Below, in pieces: positions 32,776 to 41,129 of a DNA stretch of 48,208 nt. Under the pieces are notes generated by a model, which had not been told where the DNA came from, searched no databases, and saw only the letters and a list, made by a program, of their open reading frames with translations. A program made the translations under genes and the position numbers. The stretch comes from Candidatus Kaiserbacteria bacterium CG10_big_fil_rev_8_21_14_0_10_59_10 (GTDB lineage Bacteria; Patescibacteriota; Minisyncoccia; Phycocordibacterales; UBA2100). The stretch spans positions 1 through 48,208 of the forward strand of contig PFBM01000014.1 in NCBI GenBank assembly GCA_002773285.1. Direction: 5' to 3'. Each line of letters begins with the position of its first letter. Within the stretch, counting starts at the first letter, position 1.

Positions 32776-33560
32776 ATTGCTTTGATTATCTCCCATTGAT
32801 AACGGATGCGCACCCACTCGTATGAGAGTGGATACGTGTTCGGACCGGGATGAACTATGTTGTTATAAATAGCACGAATAGCTATGCCCAACATGGCACG
32901 GAGGGCGCGGTATGTTCCGCGCATCCTTTTTCGTGCTGGAGCGTTTTTGTACCCTTCCACATAGATAGCGAGGTGGTGCGGGAGATCTTTTCCATAGTCC
33001 GCATTGTAGGTTCTCGACTCTATGTAGTATTGCCACGGTGATGTTAATGTCCGAATAGGAACGTTCGAATGCGGCGTAAACCGTTCGTGAAGTGGTTTTT
33101 TATATCGCCCCGCATCCCTATGAAAAAAGCGGACTTGGTAGCCGGGATAATTGGATGAACGAAAGATAGGAGTGCCGTCGAGTATGATCCGTGCGGGAGT
33201 CCTGCACACGCCCGGCGGTGGATTGCCGGCTAAGAACACGCGTATCTCGGCAACAAGCCCTTCGCTTGCCGATTCATCGGAGTCAATACTCAAAACCCAC
33301 GGGTACAGTGCCTCTTTGAGAGCAGCGTTTCTGACGCATGCGAAATTCCGTATGGACCCATCTTCGTTGAGGCACGTACGTTCCTGCTCGATAGTACGCG
33401 CGCCGAACTCTCGCGCGATCGCACATGTATCGTCCGTTGAACCACCATCGCAGATGAGAATATCATCAAAATCCTCCACACTATCCAGCGCTCGCCGAAG
33501 CGTCGCCGCGGAGTTGCGCGTAAGAATGAGTGCGGTGGCTGGGATGGAATCGGGATTCAT
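32754..33560 (-). CDS. Family 2 glycosyltransferase (WaaE/beta-1,4-glucosyltransferase-like)
   Basis: 268 residues. ATALILTRNSAATLRRALDS and DDILICDGGSTDDTCAIARE form the nucleotide-binding half. WVLSIDSDESASEGLVAEIR holds the DxD-like SDES. It then has VRFFHRDAGRYKKPLHERFT, a stretch seen in the LPS-core glucosyltransferase WaaE-like group. The C-terminus carries basic and hydrophobic segments that may contact the membrane. The start is ATG 33560, with a 4-base ATGA overlap with the NodB gene stop. The donor is unknown. Confidence 0.87.
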   Translation of the reverse strand: MNPDSIPATALILTRNSAATLRRALDSVEDFDDILICDGGSTDDTCAIAREFGARTIEQERTCLNEDGSIRNFACVRNAALKEALYPWVLSIDSDESASEGLVAEIRVFLAGNPPPGVCRTPARIILDGTPIFRSSNYPGYQVRFFHRDAGRYKKPLHERFTPHSNVPIRTLTSPWQYYIESRTYNADYGKDLPHHLAIYVEGYKNAPARKRMRGTYRALRAMLGIAIRAIYNNIVHPGPNTYPLSYEWVRIRYQWEIIKAIWRTLSK

Positions 33561-34318
33561 AGATATCGACGCATGGCATAGTACCAATCCGCCGCACGTG
33601 TGAGCCGCGCCTTAAATTCCGCAAATGATATTGTCGCGTCTATCTGGATGCGCGGCACCATATACGGTTCTTCACCAACCTGCACAGCGCGCGGTTCGGT
33701 CGTGAACGCAGCATCGTACCCTGCCTCCTTGACCGCCTGCGCGACCGCAGGGGAATGACTGCCTTTCGGATAGGCAAAGAAACTCGGGAGAGCGCCAAAG
33801 CGCTCGCATAGCAACTCTCGCGAACGTATCGCCTCTTCTCGCACTTCATCGACAGAAAGACGTCTTAGTTTACGATGCGTCAGCGCGTGACTTCCAAGTG
33901 TCACAAGAGAGTGCTGCAGGGCTATGGCATCATCCCTGCGCAAAAGTTCGCGTTCTGTGCCGAGTTCGCGACGAGCCGTTTCCTCCAAAGAAACGAACAC
34001 GGTCGCAGGAATACTGAATTTCTTAAGGACGGGTAGCGCGTTGGTGAGAAAGTCTCGGTACCCATCGTCGAAGGTTACTGAAACGGCGCTCCGCGTAAGC
34101 GGCGCACCTCCCATATGCTTGAGTACCTGCTCGAGAGGGATTACATCGTATCGCTCCGCAATGTACTTCATCTGCCGCTCAAATTCGACAGGAGAAACAG
34201 CATACTGCCACGGTTCGTCAGAAACCGAGTGGTAGAGCATGACCGTAAGCCGCGGGGCGCGCTGGAACCGAGCAAAGAATGCGAGCAGCACCAAAGCCGT
34301 TTTGCGCAATAGCTTCAC
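33557..34318 (-). CDS. Polysaccharide deacetylase family (NodB domain) protein
   Basis: A NodB-fold enzyme. Motif 1 AVSVTFDDGYRDFLTNALPV (metal and catalytic Asp pair), motif 2 LVTLGSHALTHRKLRRLS (HxxxH), then FFAYPKGSHSPAVAQAVKEA and YDAAFTTEPRA. An N-terminal stretch ALVLLAFFARF is weakly hydrophobic and could be a membrane anchor. It would de-N- or de-O-acetylate a glycan. The start is unclear: the track uses TTG at 34384; I prefer GTG at 34318 before KLLRKTALVL, though neither has a good Shine-Dalgarno. The promoter probably lies in the short divergent gap to the plus-strand methyltransferase. Confidence 0.85.
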   Translation of the reverse strand: MKLLRKTALVLLAFFARFQRAPRLTVMLYHSVSDEPWQYAVSPVEFERQMKYIAERYDVIPLEQVLKHMGGAPLTRSAVSVTFDDGYRDFLTNALPVLKKFSIPATVFVSLEETARRELGTERELLRRDDAIALQHSLVTLGSHALTHRKLRRLSVDEVREEAIRSRELLCERFGALPSFFAYPKGSHSPAVAQAVKEAGYDAAFTTEPRAVQVGEEPYMVPRIQIDATISFAEFKARLTRAADWYYAMRRYL

Positions 34319-34405
34319 CGTGCCAGTATCCGCTACACAAAGCGGTTGCGCAAGATATTCATACTCTGCATTTCCCGATCGCAAGCTCCCCTTTAACGGC
34401 TCCTT

Positions 34406-35182
34406 ATGCTATATAGTATGGACCATACGGTGAAATGGACCGGTAGTACGCATGTCGAGCAATGCAAAATGACGCACTCTACAGGTAAAACAATAACAAA
34501 AGAGGAGATTGCTTCAGGTTACGATAGAATCGCTCATAAAATAGGCCTGGATGACGCTTTCTATGAGCGCTGCCTGGACATGCACTCTGCCTATCTGGGA
34601 AAGATTCTCGACATTGGTTGCGGAAAAGGTTCATTGCTCCTAAAACTGGCGGCGCGACGCCCGGCGCTGGATGTTCAGCTGCATGGCGTAGATATATCCC
34701 CTGTTTTATGCAGCATTGCGAGGCAAAACGTTCCTCATGCTGAGATCATCGAGGGTGATGCTGAGCGTTTACCCTACATGAGTGAAATGTTTGACTTTAT
34801 CTTCATGACCGAAGCCCTTGAGCATATGCTTGATTATGATGCCGCAGTTTCCGAACTTGTCCGCGTGCTGAAGTCAGGAGGCATCGCCGTTATCACCGTG
34901 CCCAACCACGACTGGATGTCTTTCGAGTTCTACGACAGGAGGAGGAATAAGAAGCGCCAGCCCGTGGACGACCATTATTTCCGTTTTCAAGAAATCAGCG
35001 AGATACTCAGCACCCACGGTCTTACCATAGTCAACGTGCGAGGTTCTGATAATCTTTTTTACTACGGATGGAAACACAATTTTATAGAGCAACCATTGGC
35101 CTTCTTCTTTCCCTTCCTGCAGAAACGAATGAAGCGCCTGATCTTAAAATGCGTCAAATCGCCTGACAGCAAGAGTGAATGA
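34406..35182 (+). CDS. Class I SAM methyltransferase on the opposite strand
   Basis: 258 residues by the first ATG; ATGs at codons 5 and 22 are possible, and the last (MTHSTGKTITKEEIASGYDR) fits the domain start best. SAM motif I KILDIGCGKGSLLLKLAARR, then HGVDISPVLCSIARQNVPHA, FDFIFMTEALEHMLDYDAAV and AVITVPNHDWMSFEFYD. UbiE/Methyltransf_11 type; acceptor unknown. It is the only plus-strand gene in the glycan locus, its codons are more AT-rich in the first half, and its 3' end overlaps the convergent GT4 gene by 29 bases. TATAGT at 34412-34417 is a possible -10 box if the third ATG is used. It looks inserted. Confidence 0.85.
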   Translation: MLYSMDHTVKWTGSTHVEQCKMTHSTGKTITKEEIASGYDRIAHKIGLDDAFYERCLDMHSAYLGKILDIGCGKGSLLLKLAARRPALDVQLHGVDISPVLCSIARQNVPHAEIIEGDAERLPYMSEMFDFIFMTEALEHMLDYDAAVSELVRVLKSGGIAVITVPNHDWMSFEFYDRRRNKKRQPVDDHYFRFQEISEILSTHGLTIVNVRGSDNLFYYGWKHNFIEQPLAFFFPFLQKRMKRLILKCVKSPDSKSE

Positions 35183-36245
35183 TCTGTAAGAGACTCCTGT
35201 TGTGCAAATCCGGCGCGAATGCTGATTTCGCAAGTTCGTATCCTGCGCGCCCCATCTCTCTTATTTTCACGTGTTCGGAAAACTCACTTTCAATAGCGCG
35301 CGCAAGCGCCTTCGGCGAACGCTCGTTCACCAGAATGCCAGTTTTCTCTGTAACAAACTCCCGTATCCCGGGAATATCAAAAGCAATAACGGGAATAGCC
35401 GCGGCATATGCTTCCAGAACTACATTAGGGCACCCCTCGCGTCGCGAAGGCAATGCTAAGATATCGTGTGATGCATATAGTGCTGCCAAATTCGACGGAG
35501 GCATAGCTCCCGCAAACCGCACACGTCGAGTGACACCAACCTCTGCCGCAACCCGCGCGAGACGGGCACCAAGAACGCCCTTTCCGACTATTGTGAGACT
35601 AAAGTTACCAGGAAGTTGCGCAAGGGCTCGCACAAGCACTTCATGGTCTTTTTTTTCATCCAAGCTACCGACAGACAGTATACGAACGGCGTCATCTTGC
35701 TGACGCACATGCTCCGGCGGATTTAACGGCACATGAACAGCGTTGTGCAGGATACGAACACGGGAAGCGAGATGCGGCGCATACGAAAGAAGAGAATCGC
35801 GCACCGCGCCCGACACGGCAATGATTGCTTGCGAACGAAATCCTGTAAGAACATCCAGTGTCTTGTAAAAAAAGGGTTTAACGTCGGCCATATTAGCTTC
35901 GCGCGTGATGAGGCAGTAACGTGGCGCAACGAACGAAAGTACACGCGCTATTGCATTTGCCTCGTTCAATGTGGAGTACACAACATCAGGCTGTATCGCC
36001 CGGACAAGTCGCCGTGCACGAAAGTAGCCTCCGATATCAAAAACAGAACGGAACGACAGTACATGTACATGATCCGCGGGAATAATGAGCTCATCTCGCA
36101 ACTCGCCTGTCTTAAAAAGAAGCGCGACATGAACACGCCATCCCGCGCGAGAAAGCGTACGTACTTGAGATACAAAGGTGCGCTCCCCGCCACCAATCGT
36201 GAGCGCATTTATCATTAGCAGTACAGTTCTATGTTCTCCTGTCAT
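35154..36245 (-). CDS. Family 4 glycosyltransferase
   Basis: 363 residues, GT-B. VLLMINALTIGGGERTFVSQ is the glycine-rich acceptor-domain start. The donor domain has RILSVGSLDEKKDHEVLVRA, VRFAGAMPPSNLAALYASHD and the EX7E text SRREGCPNVVLEAYAAAIPV. Closest in feel to GT4 enzymes such as those using UDP-GalNAc or GDP-sugars, but the donor cannot be assigned. The start is ATG 36245, overlapping the asnB-like stop by ATGA; the track adds 15 residues. Its 3' end overlaps a convergent gene by 29 bases. Confidence 0.9.
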   Translation of the reverse strand: MTGEHRTVLLMINALTIGGGERTFVSQVRTLSRAGWRVHVALLFKTGELRDELIIPADHVHVLSFRSVFDIGGYFRARRLVRAIQPDVVYSTLNEANAIARVLSFVAPRYCLITREANMADVKPFFYKTLDVLTGFRSQAIIAVSGAVRDSLLSYAPHLASRVRILHNAVHVPLNPPEHVRQQDDAVRILSVGSLDEKKDHEVLVRALAQLPGNFSLTIVGKGVLGARLARVAAEVGVTRRVRFAGAMPPSNLAALYASHDILALPSRREGCPNVVLEAYAAAIPVIAFDIPGIREFVTEKTGILVNERSPKALARAIESEFSEHVKIREMGRAGYELAKSAFAPDLHNRSLLQIIHSCCQAI

Positions 36246-38008
36246 ATTCCTGCGTTCTTGAGCGAATGATACAAGAGGAGTGTCTGCCAAAGCATCGACG
36301 GCCGGCGGCGCACCAAAGTAGTGGCCTCTGGTAGGCGTCTGAGGTCGATTAGCCGCTTCTCGCCAAGATACGCAAGCGCGCTCTTGTAATCTCGCTCAAG
36401 GTATCTGGAAGCGGCAAAGAACACGGGAGCATCAAGTCCAAATCCGCGCTTGCCGCGGTACACAAGAGATGATGGCAAGTAAGTGGCGAGCATGCGTTTC
36501 AACAACGGTTTCTTACTTTGAAGCGGGAGCAAAGCAGGCATGCCCGCCTCAGCTGCTGCAACAATCTCTGGATCAAGAAGCGGCATACGTGCCTCCAGCG
36601 ATGAGTACATCGTCGCAATATCGACCTTCCGGAGTATTCCATTCTCGAGGTAAAACTCAGCGTCAAGTGATGTGGGCGATGCATTACGACTCCCGAGAGT
36701 CCGCTTCGCGTGTCGCCACTGCCGCGGACGCATAAGATCTTTCGTCGGAGAAACAGTGAGGAGGTAATAGGAAAGTGGCTTCCTAAAGAACGAGAAAAGC
36801 TTCTCAAAGAGTCGTACTTTGCCCCTAAACCGTGGCGTTCCGATATATAAATAGTCTAATATCGTCATCTCCGCATCAAGCGGCGCGCCGACCATGCGCG
36901 ATAGCACGAGGCTACGTGGATACCCTAAGAAGTACTCATCGCCTCCGTCGCCGGTGAGCACCACCTTCACATGTTCCGCAGCCATACGTGACAAAAAATA
37001 CATAGGAAAAAGTGAGCTGTCGCTGAATGGCTCGTCGATCTGTGCAACTACAGTCGGATAGATCTCGTCGAACTCTTTGATGCCGAAGTACCGCTTGCGG
37101 ATCGAGAGGGCTACGTGCTTCGCTATAGCGTTAAAGTATGCTTTGTCTTCAGGGCGTGCCATGAGCTCTAAACTGAATGCCTCGATCCGGATGTTGCGCG
37201 CAGTGAGAATGGAGGCAATAAGAGAAGAGTCCGTACCGCCCGAAAAGAAAAGACCGACTGGGACATCGGCAACCAGATGTGACTGCACCTTTCTTTCAAT
37301 AAGCGCCTGCAACTCCTCAACCGTCAACGCGTGCGTGGATAACTTCTCATATTCGTGCTCAGTACAGATACCCGTCGCAACATCAACGGTAAGAACGGTG
37401 CGCCGTGGCATGCGACGCACGGCATGAAAGATCGTACGCGGCACGGGCACATACCCAAGTGCCCAGTAGATATCAAGAGCCTCCTCATCAGCGGCGATTT
37501 TTCCACCGACCCCTCTCAACATAGCAATGACTCCTTTAAGTTCCGAGGCGAACATGAACACGCTCCCAACCTGCGCGTAAAAGAGCGGCTTCATGTTCGC
37601 GTAGTCTGTCATAAGAACCAGTGCGCCGGCACTGCGATCGTAGAGCGCAAGCGCATACATACCACGCAGTCGACCAACCATAGCGTTTCCCCATGCCTTA
37701 TACGCATGCAATAACACTTCAGTATCTGATGCAGTAACGCAGAAATGACCGAGGGACTCTAATTCTTGCCGAAGCTCTTTATAATTGTATATTTCTCCGT
37801 TGAATACGATGCGCAAGGTATCATCCGCGTTCGCCATTGGCTGGTTGGCATGTGGGTCGAGGCCGATAATTGAGAGCCTATTGTGACCGAGCGTAACGCG
37901 CCCGTCCGATACAACCGCGGAGAAATCGGGTCCGCGGTACGCAAATGTCTTTGCCGCCTCTCGAATGAGCCCCTCGTGCGCACCGGTTATTCCTATAATT
38001 CCGCACAT
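36242..38008 (-). CDS. asnB: Asparagine synthase, glutamine-hydrolysing (AsnB family)
   Basis: 588 residues. N-terminal Ntn glutaminase with catalytic Cys2 (MCGIIGITGAHEGLI), YRGPDFSAVVSDGRVTLGHN and FNGEIYNYKELRQELESLG. C-terminal synthetase with PP-loop VGLFFSGGTDSSLIASILTA and VVLTGDGGDEYFLGYPRSL. Normally converts Asp and Gln to Asn. AsnB homologues embedded in surface-glycan loci are often thought to amidate uronic acids, and a UDP-sugar dehydrogenase lies two genes upstream, so either role is open. Overlaps the next gene by ATGA. Confidence 0.9.
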   Translation of the reverse strand: MCGIIGITGAHEGLIREAAKTFAYRGPDFSAVVSDGRVTLGHNRLSIIGLDPHANQPMANADDTLRIVFNGEIYNYKELRQELESLGHFCVTASDTEVLLHAYKAWGNAMVGRLRGMYALALYDRSAGALVLMTDYANMKPLFYAQVGSVFMFASELKGVIAMLRGVGGKIAADEEALDIYWALGYVPVPRTIFHAVRRMPRRTVLTVDVATGICTEHEYEKLSTHALTVEELQALIERKVQSHLVADVPVGLFFSGGTDSSLIASILTARNIRIEAFSLELMARPEDKAYFNAIAKHVALSIRKRYFGIKEFDEIYPTVVAQIDEPFSDSSLFPMYFLSRMAAEHVKVVLTGDGGDEYFLGYPRSLVLSRMVGAPLDAEMTILDYLYIGTPRFRGKVRLFEKLFSFFRKPLSYYLLTVSPTKDLMRPRQWRHAKRTLGSRNASPTSLDAEFYLENGILRKVDIATMYSSLEARMPLLDPEIVAAAEAGMPALLPLQSKKPLLKRMLATYLPSSLVYRGKRGFGLDAPVFFAASRYLERDYKSALAYLGEKRLIDLRRLPEATTLVRRRPSMLWQTLLLYHSLKNAGI

Positions 38009-38014
38009 AGGTGG

Positions 38015-39037
38015 TCAGGATAATCCTACAAATAGTCTTTCCATGAGCGTTCTCAAATTATTTTGCCTAACGAGCGTCTCTAGCGCGATACGCCAGTCGC
38101 GATGCTCCTCCTCGGTCACGGTAAGTGCCGCGGCGATCCTTTCCGCACAATCGTTCGGCTCGACGGTCTCCAGCACAAGCTCCCGGGGAACATGCTCGGC
38201 GAAATCACTGCTTGCAGCAAGGACGAGACAGCCGCAGGCGGCCGCTTCCAGAATGGACTTGTCGTACATGCCGGAGGGCGAGCAATTCACGTAGACTTTG
38301 TGCGCACTGAAGAGGTGCGGCGCTTCCGAGTGCGGAATGCCGTCTTGAAAGACCACACTCTCCGCAATGTCGAACACTCGCACTTTTTCTTTCAGACCGC
38401 CTATATATGTGCCCTCGCCGGGCCCGCAGAAGGTCGCAGCGAAATTAAAGCCCTTCGTTCGCAGAATGCCGAGTGCTTCCAATAACACCCCCGGCCGCTT
38501 TGACGGCGAGATCCGGCCGAAAAAAAGTACTGAGCGCGGTTCTCGAACAACGCCGGGCGCGGGCTTAAATATATCGGTGTCTACGCCCACCGGCATCAAG
38601 ACTGTCTTTTTGTATTTCGCCGTATAGGAATGTTTTGATGTACAAAATACTTTCGTGCAAAATGCGGCGGCAATATCCGTGAGAAACGTGCCGGCGTAAT
38701 GATTTCGCCACAGGTATACCCGTTTTCCCAAAAGCTGCCACAGCAACCCGCCAAGCAGAATATACTCTTGATTCATATGGACAAACACCGCGTCATATTC
38801 GTGACGGAATTTCCATGCGTAGTGATAGAAACGGATAACATACCTCACGCGTGATCTGCGCGTCTCTTTTCCGAGGGAGTGCACCGACACATTTTGCGGC
38901 AGAGAGTATTCTCCTTTTTTGAGGCAAACAACGTGAAGATGATCGTACTGTTTTGCAAACTCCTCTATCCACCGATGAAAAAACCCCAAAATAGGATCGT
39001 TCTTGTCGACTGCTTGAGTGATGATTAGGAGGCGCAT
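38015..39037 (-). CDS. Family 4 glycosyltransferase
   Basis: 340 residues beginning MRLLIITQAVDKNDPILGFF. The acceptor domain includes YDAVFVHMNQEYILLGGLLW. The donor domain includes SVLFFGRISPSKRPGVLLEA, FCGPGEGTYIGGLKEKVRVF and NCSPSGMYDKSILEAAACGC, in which the canonical EX7E is D-K-S..E-A rather than a full Glu pair. Retaining GT-B; donor unknown. It overlaps the dehydrogenase stop by 13 bases. Confidence 0.87.
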   Translation of the reverse strand: MRLLIITQAVDKNDPILGFFHRWIEEFAKQYDHLHVVCLKKGEYSLPQNVSVHSLGKETRRSRVRYVIRFYHYAWKFRHEYDAVFVHMNQEYILLGGLLWQLLGKRVYLWRNHYAGTFLTDIAAAFCTKVFCTSKHSYTAKYKKTVLMPVGVDTDIFKPAPGVVREPRSVLFFGRISPSKRPGVLLEALGILRTKGFNFAATFCGPGEGTYIGGLKEKVRVFDIAESVVFQDGIPHSEAPHLFSAHKVYVNCSPSGMYDKSILEAAACGCLVLAASSDFAEHVPRELVLETVEPNDCAERIAAALTVTEEEHRDWRIALETLVRQNNLRTLMERLFVGLS

Positions 39038-39915
39038 ATGTCCTCGGGGTTCTCACCGTACACTCCTTTGAGTAAATCAAGGTCTTTGCCACTCTTGGTA
39101 AGCAAGTCGACGTTTTTACACTCCATTGCGCGCAGGAACGACTGGCCACGAGCGTCATCCGAGAGTCTTCGGGCATAGAGCTCACTCAGCGCCGCCATGT
39201 CTTTTATAAAACAGTGGCCACCCGCTCCCCGACCCTGCTTCGCGCCCGGGTGCCCGCTTGCGTGCACCGGCTTTGCATACCTGTTGCACACGAGGGGATC
39301 GTTCCGGATGGCCTCCTCGATGGTATTCCAATCGCAGCCAAGAGATCGGGCTAGATCGTACATCATGTTGAAAAATACGATTTGGATATAGCCGCTCCCG
39401 TTGTGGGTGTATTTGATCAGCTCTGCCTCCGTGCTCGTACAGGTAAGCGAATACTGTGCCTTGGGCAACACCGAATGCACGAGCTCGGCGGCCGCCCTGT
39501 GCCGCTCGCTCTCCTCAGGCATACCGATGATGTTTGAAAAAGGATGCGCGGCATCCTCGGCAGCCGTCCTCTCGCTCAGGAACTCCGGCGAGTACAGTAT
39601 GGTGACAGTATTGTGCCTATTCTGCAGCTCAGCTGTAGTTCCCGGCAGAACGGTCGATTTAATAACAGCGATCTTTCCTTCCCCGACCAGCTGAAGAACA
39701 CTCTCAACGACGCTCAGGTCAAATTGACCAGATGTTGTTGGCGTCGGCACGGCGATTATCACTACATCGCATTCAGCTACCTTTGCTTTATTGCCATTGT
39801 ACGGCTCCTCCAGGGCGTAGCGCACTACCGCATAGCCGCGACGCTCAAAATCGTCGGCGTAGTTTTTTCCGATGTACCCCTGTCCTATAAACCCAACGAG
39901 CAGCTTGTTTGCCAT
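39025..39915 (-). CDS. UDP-glucose/GDP-mannose dehydrogenase family, short form
   Basis: An NAD-dependent nucleotide-sugar dehydrogenase that would oxidise a 6-OH to a uronic acid. It has the N-terminal NAD site VGFIGQGYIGKNYADDFERR, VIIAVPTPTTSGQFDLSVVE, KSTVLPGTTAEL, EFLSERTAAEDAAHPFSNII, the Lys/Asn helix AELIKYTHNGSGYIQIVFFN and catalytic Cys GRGAGGHCFIKDMAAL. At 296 residues it ends about 40 residues past the catalytic Cys and lacks the usual C-terminal UDP-binding domain (full enzymes are about 390-450). There is no frameshift remnant downstream: the next gene starts within 13 bases. A bona fide short variant is likely. A possible -10 box TATACT lies about 10 bases before its ATG. Confidence 0.87.
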   Translation of the reverse strand: MANKLLVGFIGQGYIGKNYADDFERRGYAVVRYALEEPYNGNKAKVAECDVVIIAVPTPTTSGQFDLSVVESVLQLVGEGKIAVIKSTVLPGTTAELQNRHNTVTILYSPEFLSERTAAEDAAHPFSNIIGMPEESERHRAAAELVHSVLPKAQYSLTCTSTEAELIKYTHNGSGYIQIVFFNMMYDLARSLGCDWNTIEEAIRNDPLVCNRYAKPVHASGHPGAKQGRGAGGHCFIKDMAALSELYARRLSDDARGQSFLRAMECKNVDLLTKSGKDLDLLKGVYGENPEDICAS

Positions 39916-39956
39916 AACGCAGCAGTATAGCCGTTTTCATCCCTCGGCGCACGCCC

Positions 39957-40077
39957 CCACACTAACCCGGCATAATTTCTACGCTGCATTGTAGCCCGCC
40001 ATAAAAAACGGTGGCGTTGTGGAAAAATTGCGTACGTGAATCTGAAAAATCATACCGTGATGCCAGGGTTAGTGTGG
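39957..40077. repeat. 121-bp element bounded by 17/18-bp inverted repeats
   Basis: CCACACTAACCCGGCAT at 39957-39973 is inverted at 40060-40077 as ATGCCAGGGTTAGTGTGG, differing by one inserted base. GCACGCCC abuts the left end (39949-39956) and recurs 2 bases past the right end (40080-40087), which resembles a target duplication. The inside has no gene but carries a small hairpin CGCCA...TGGCG with A-rich loop. The right arm encodes the last residues of the neighbouring GT4 gene. The ends resemble those of the GIY-YIG element at 42479-42795. Confidence 0.7.
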
Positions 40078-41129
40078 AGGCACGCCCGTATGTCATCGCA
40101 ATATGCTTGCACATACTCATCAAGCGACGCGTACGGATACCGCTTGAGCTCGCCGCGGCACGGCCCTTCCTTGAGCCACTCGCGAAGCGCATCCACGAAC
40201 CCCTCCTCCGTCGTAACGATAGCGCCGGCCTCGCGGGCAACGCCAACGTCCGTGGAAAGCACCGGCGTGCCGGCAGCAAGCGCCTCTATGATGACGAGTC
40301 CATACCCTTCATAGTGCGATGTGACGAGCACAAGATCCGCCAGTTTGTAGTACGACGCCGGATCCCCCTCCCCCTCGAAGAATATTCGATCGTCGCATGC
40401 GCATTCCTTTGCAAAGGACTGCAGCAGCGATCGCTCACTTCCCTCGCCTACAATGATAAGGCACGCATCCCTTGGGGCTACCCGTGCGAAGGCGCTTACA
40501 GCAAGCTTCACGTTTTTCTCCGGCTCGAGGCGCGAAACGACGAGCAATTTCGTCTTGAACGCCGAGAATCGCGCCTTGAGTGCGGCATCCGACGGCGCGC
40601 TGCGATAGCGGGCGACATCAACGTATATCGGGAGAACGGCGGGTACGGCCCGCTGCCCATAGCCCGTAGCTTGCAGCGAGCGTGCGATACGCTCGCTCAC
40701 GACGCGGATACGGGTAGCACGAGCAAGAACATGGGGCATAACGAGAGTCCTGATACGGTTCAGAAAGGAGCGGCGAAATTGCGCCGCAAACGGGTCCGTA
40801 TGCAGTTGCACATGAAGCGGCTTGCCGCGGCGCGCAAGGAGACCGACTAATCCGGATTCGAACGGATCCTGGACGGTCACGACATCGGCTGGCAGGCGGC
40901 GCGCGATGCGCGCAGCGTCAAGAACATATAATGTTTTCAAACGTGAGTTGGTCGGATACAGGTGAAGAGGGCCTGCGTGCACTGTTGCAAGAGCATGCGA
41001 GCGCAACGAAAATACCACCACGTGCATTTCGCCGAATGTTTCCGCATAGCGCGCCGCGCGTACGCGTGCGGCGCTTCCTTCCCGAAACAATGCCCTATCG
41101 GAACCGATAGAAAGCACACGCATAGTCAT
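40050..41129 (-). CDS. Family 4 glycosyltransferase
   Basis: 359 residues. Acceptor domain RVLSIGSDRALFREGSAARV; donor domain FKTKLLVVSRLEPEKNVKLA, IIVGEGSERSLLQSFAKECA and the EX7E region TSHYEGYGLVIIEALAAGTP. It starts at ATG 41129 in an ATGA overlap with the preceding gene. The last nine codons (LHTNPGITV and stop) lie within the right arm of the 121-bp inverted-repeat element, so the natural C-terminus may have been replaced by insertion. Donor unknown. Confidence 0.9.
   Translation of the reverse strand: MTMRVLSIGSDRALFREGSAARVRAARYAETFGEMHVVVFSLRSHALATVHAGPLHLYPTNSRLKTLYVLDAARIARRLPADVVTVQDPFESGLVGLLARRGKPLHVQLHTDPFAAQFRRSFLNRIRTLVMPHVLARATRIRVVSERIARSLQATGYGQRAVPAVLPIYVDVARYRSAPSDAALKARFSAFKTKLLVVSRLEPEKNVKLAVSAFARVAPRDACLIIVGEGSERSLLQSFAKECACDDRIFFEGEGDPASYYKLADLVLVTSHYEGYGLVIIEALAAGTPVLSTDVGVAREAGAIVTTEEGFVDALREWLKEGPCRGELKRYPYASLDEYVQAYCDDIRACLHTNPGITV

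Noticed and set aside
39962-40279. 105-aa minus ORF over the 121-bp element
   Set aside because: Mostly a frame shadow of the GT4 gene; Arg/Ser-rich and without domain.
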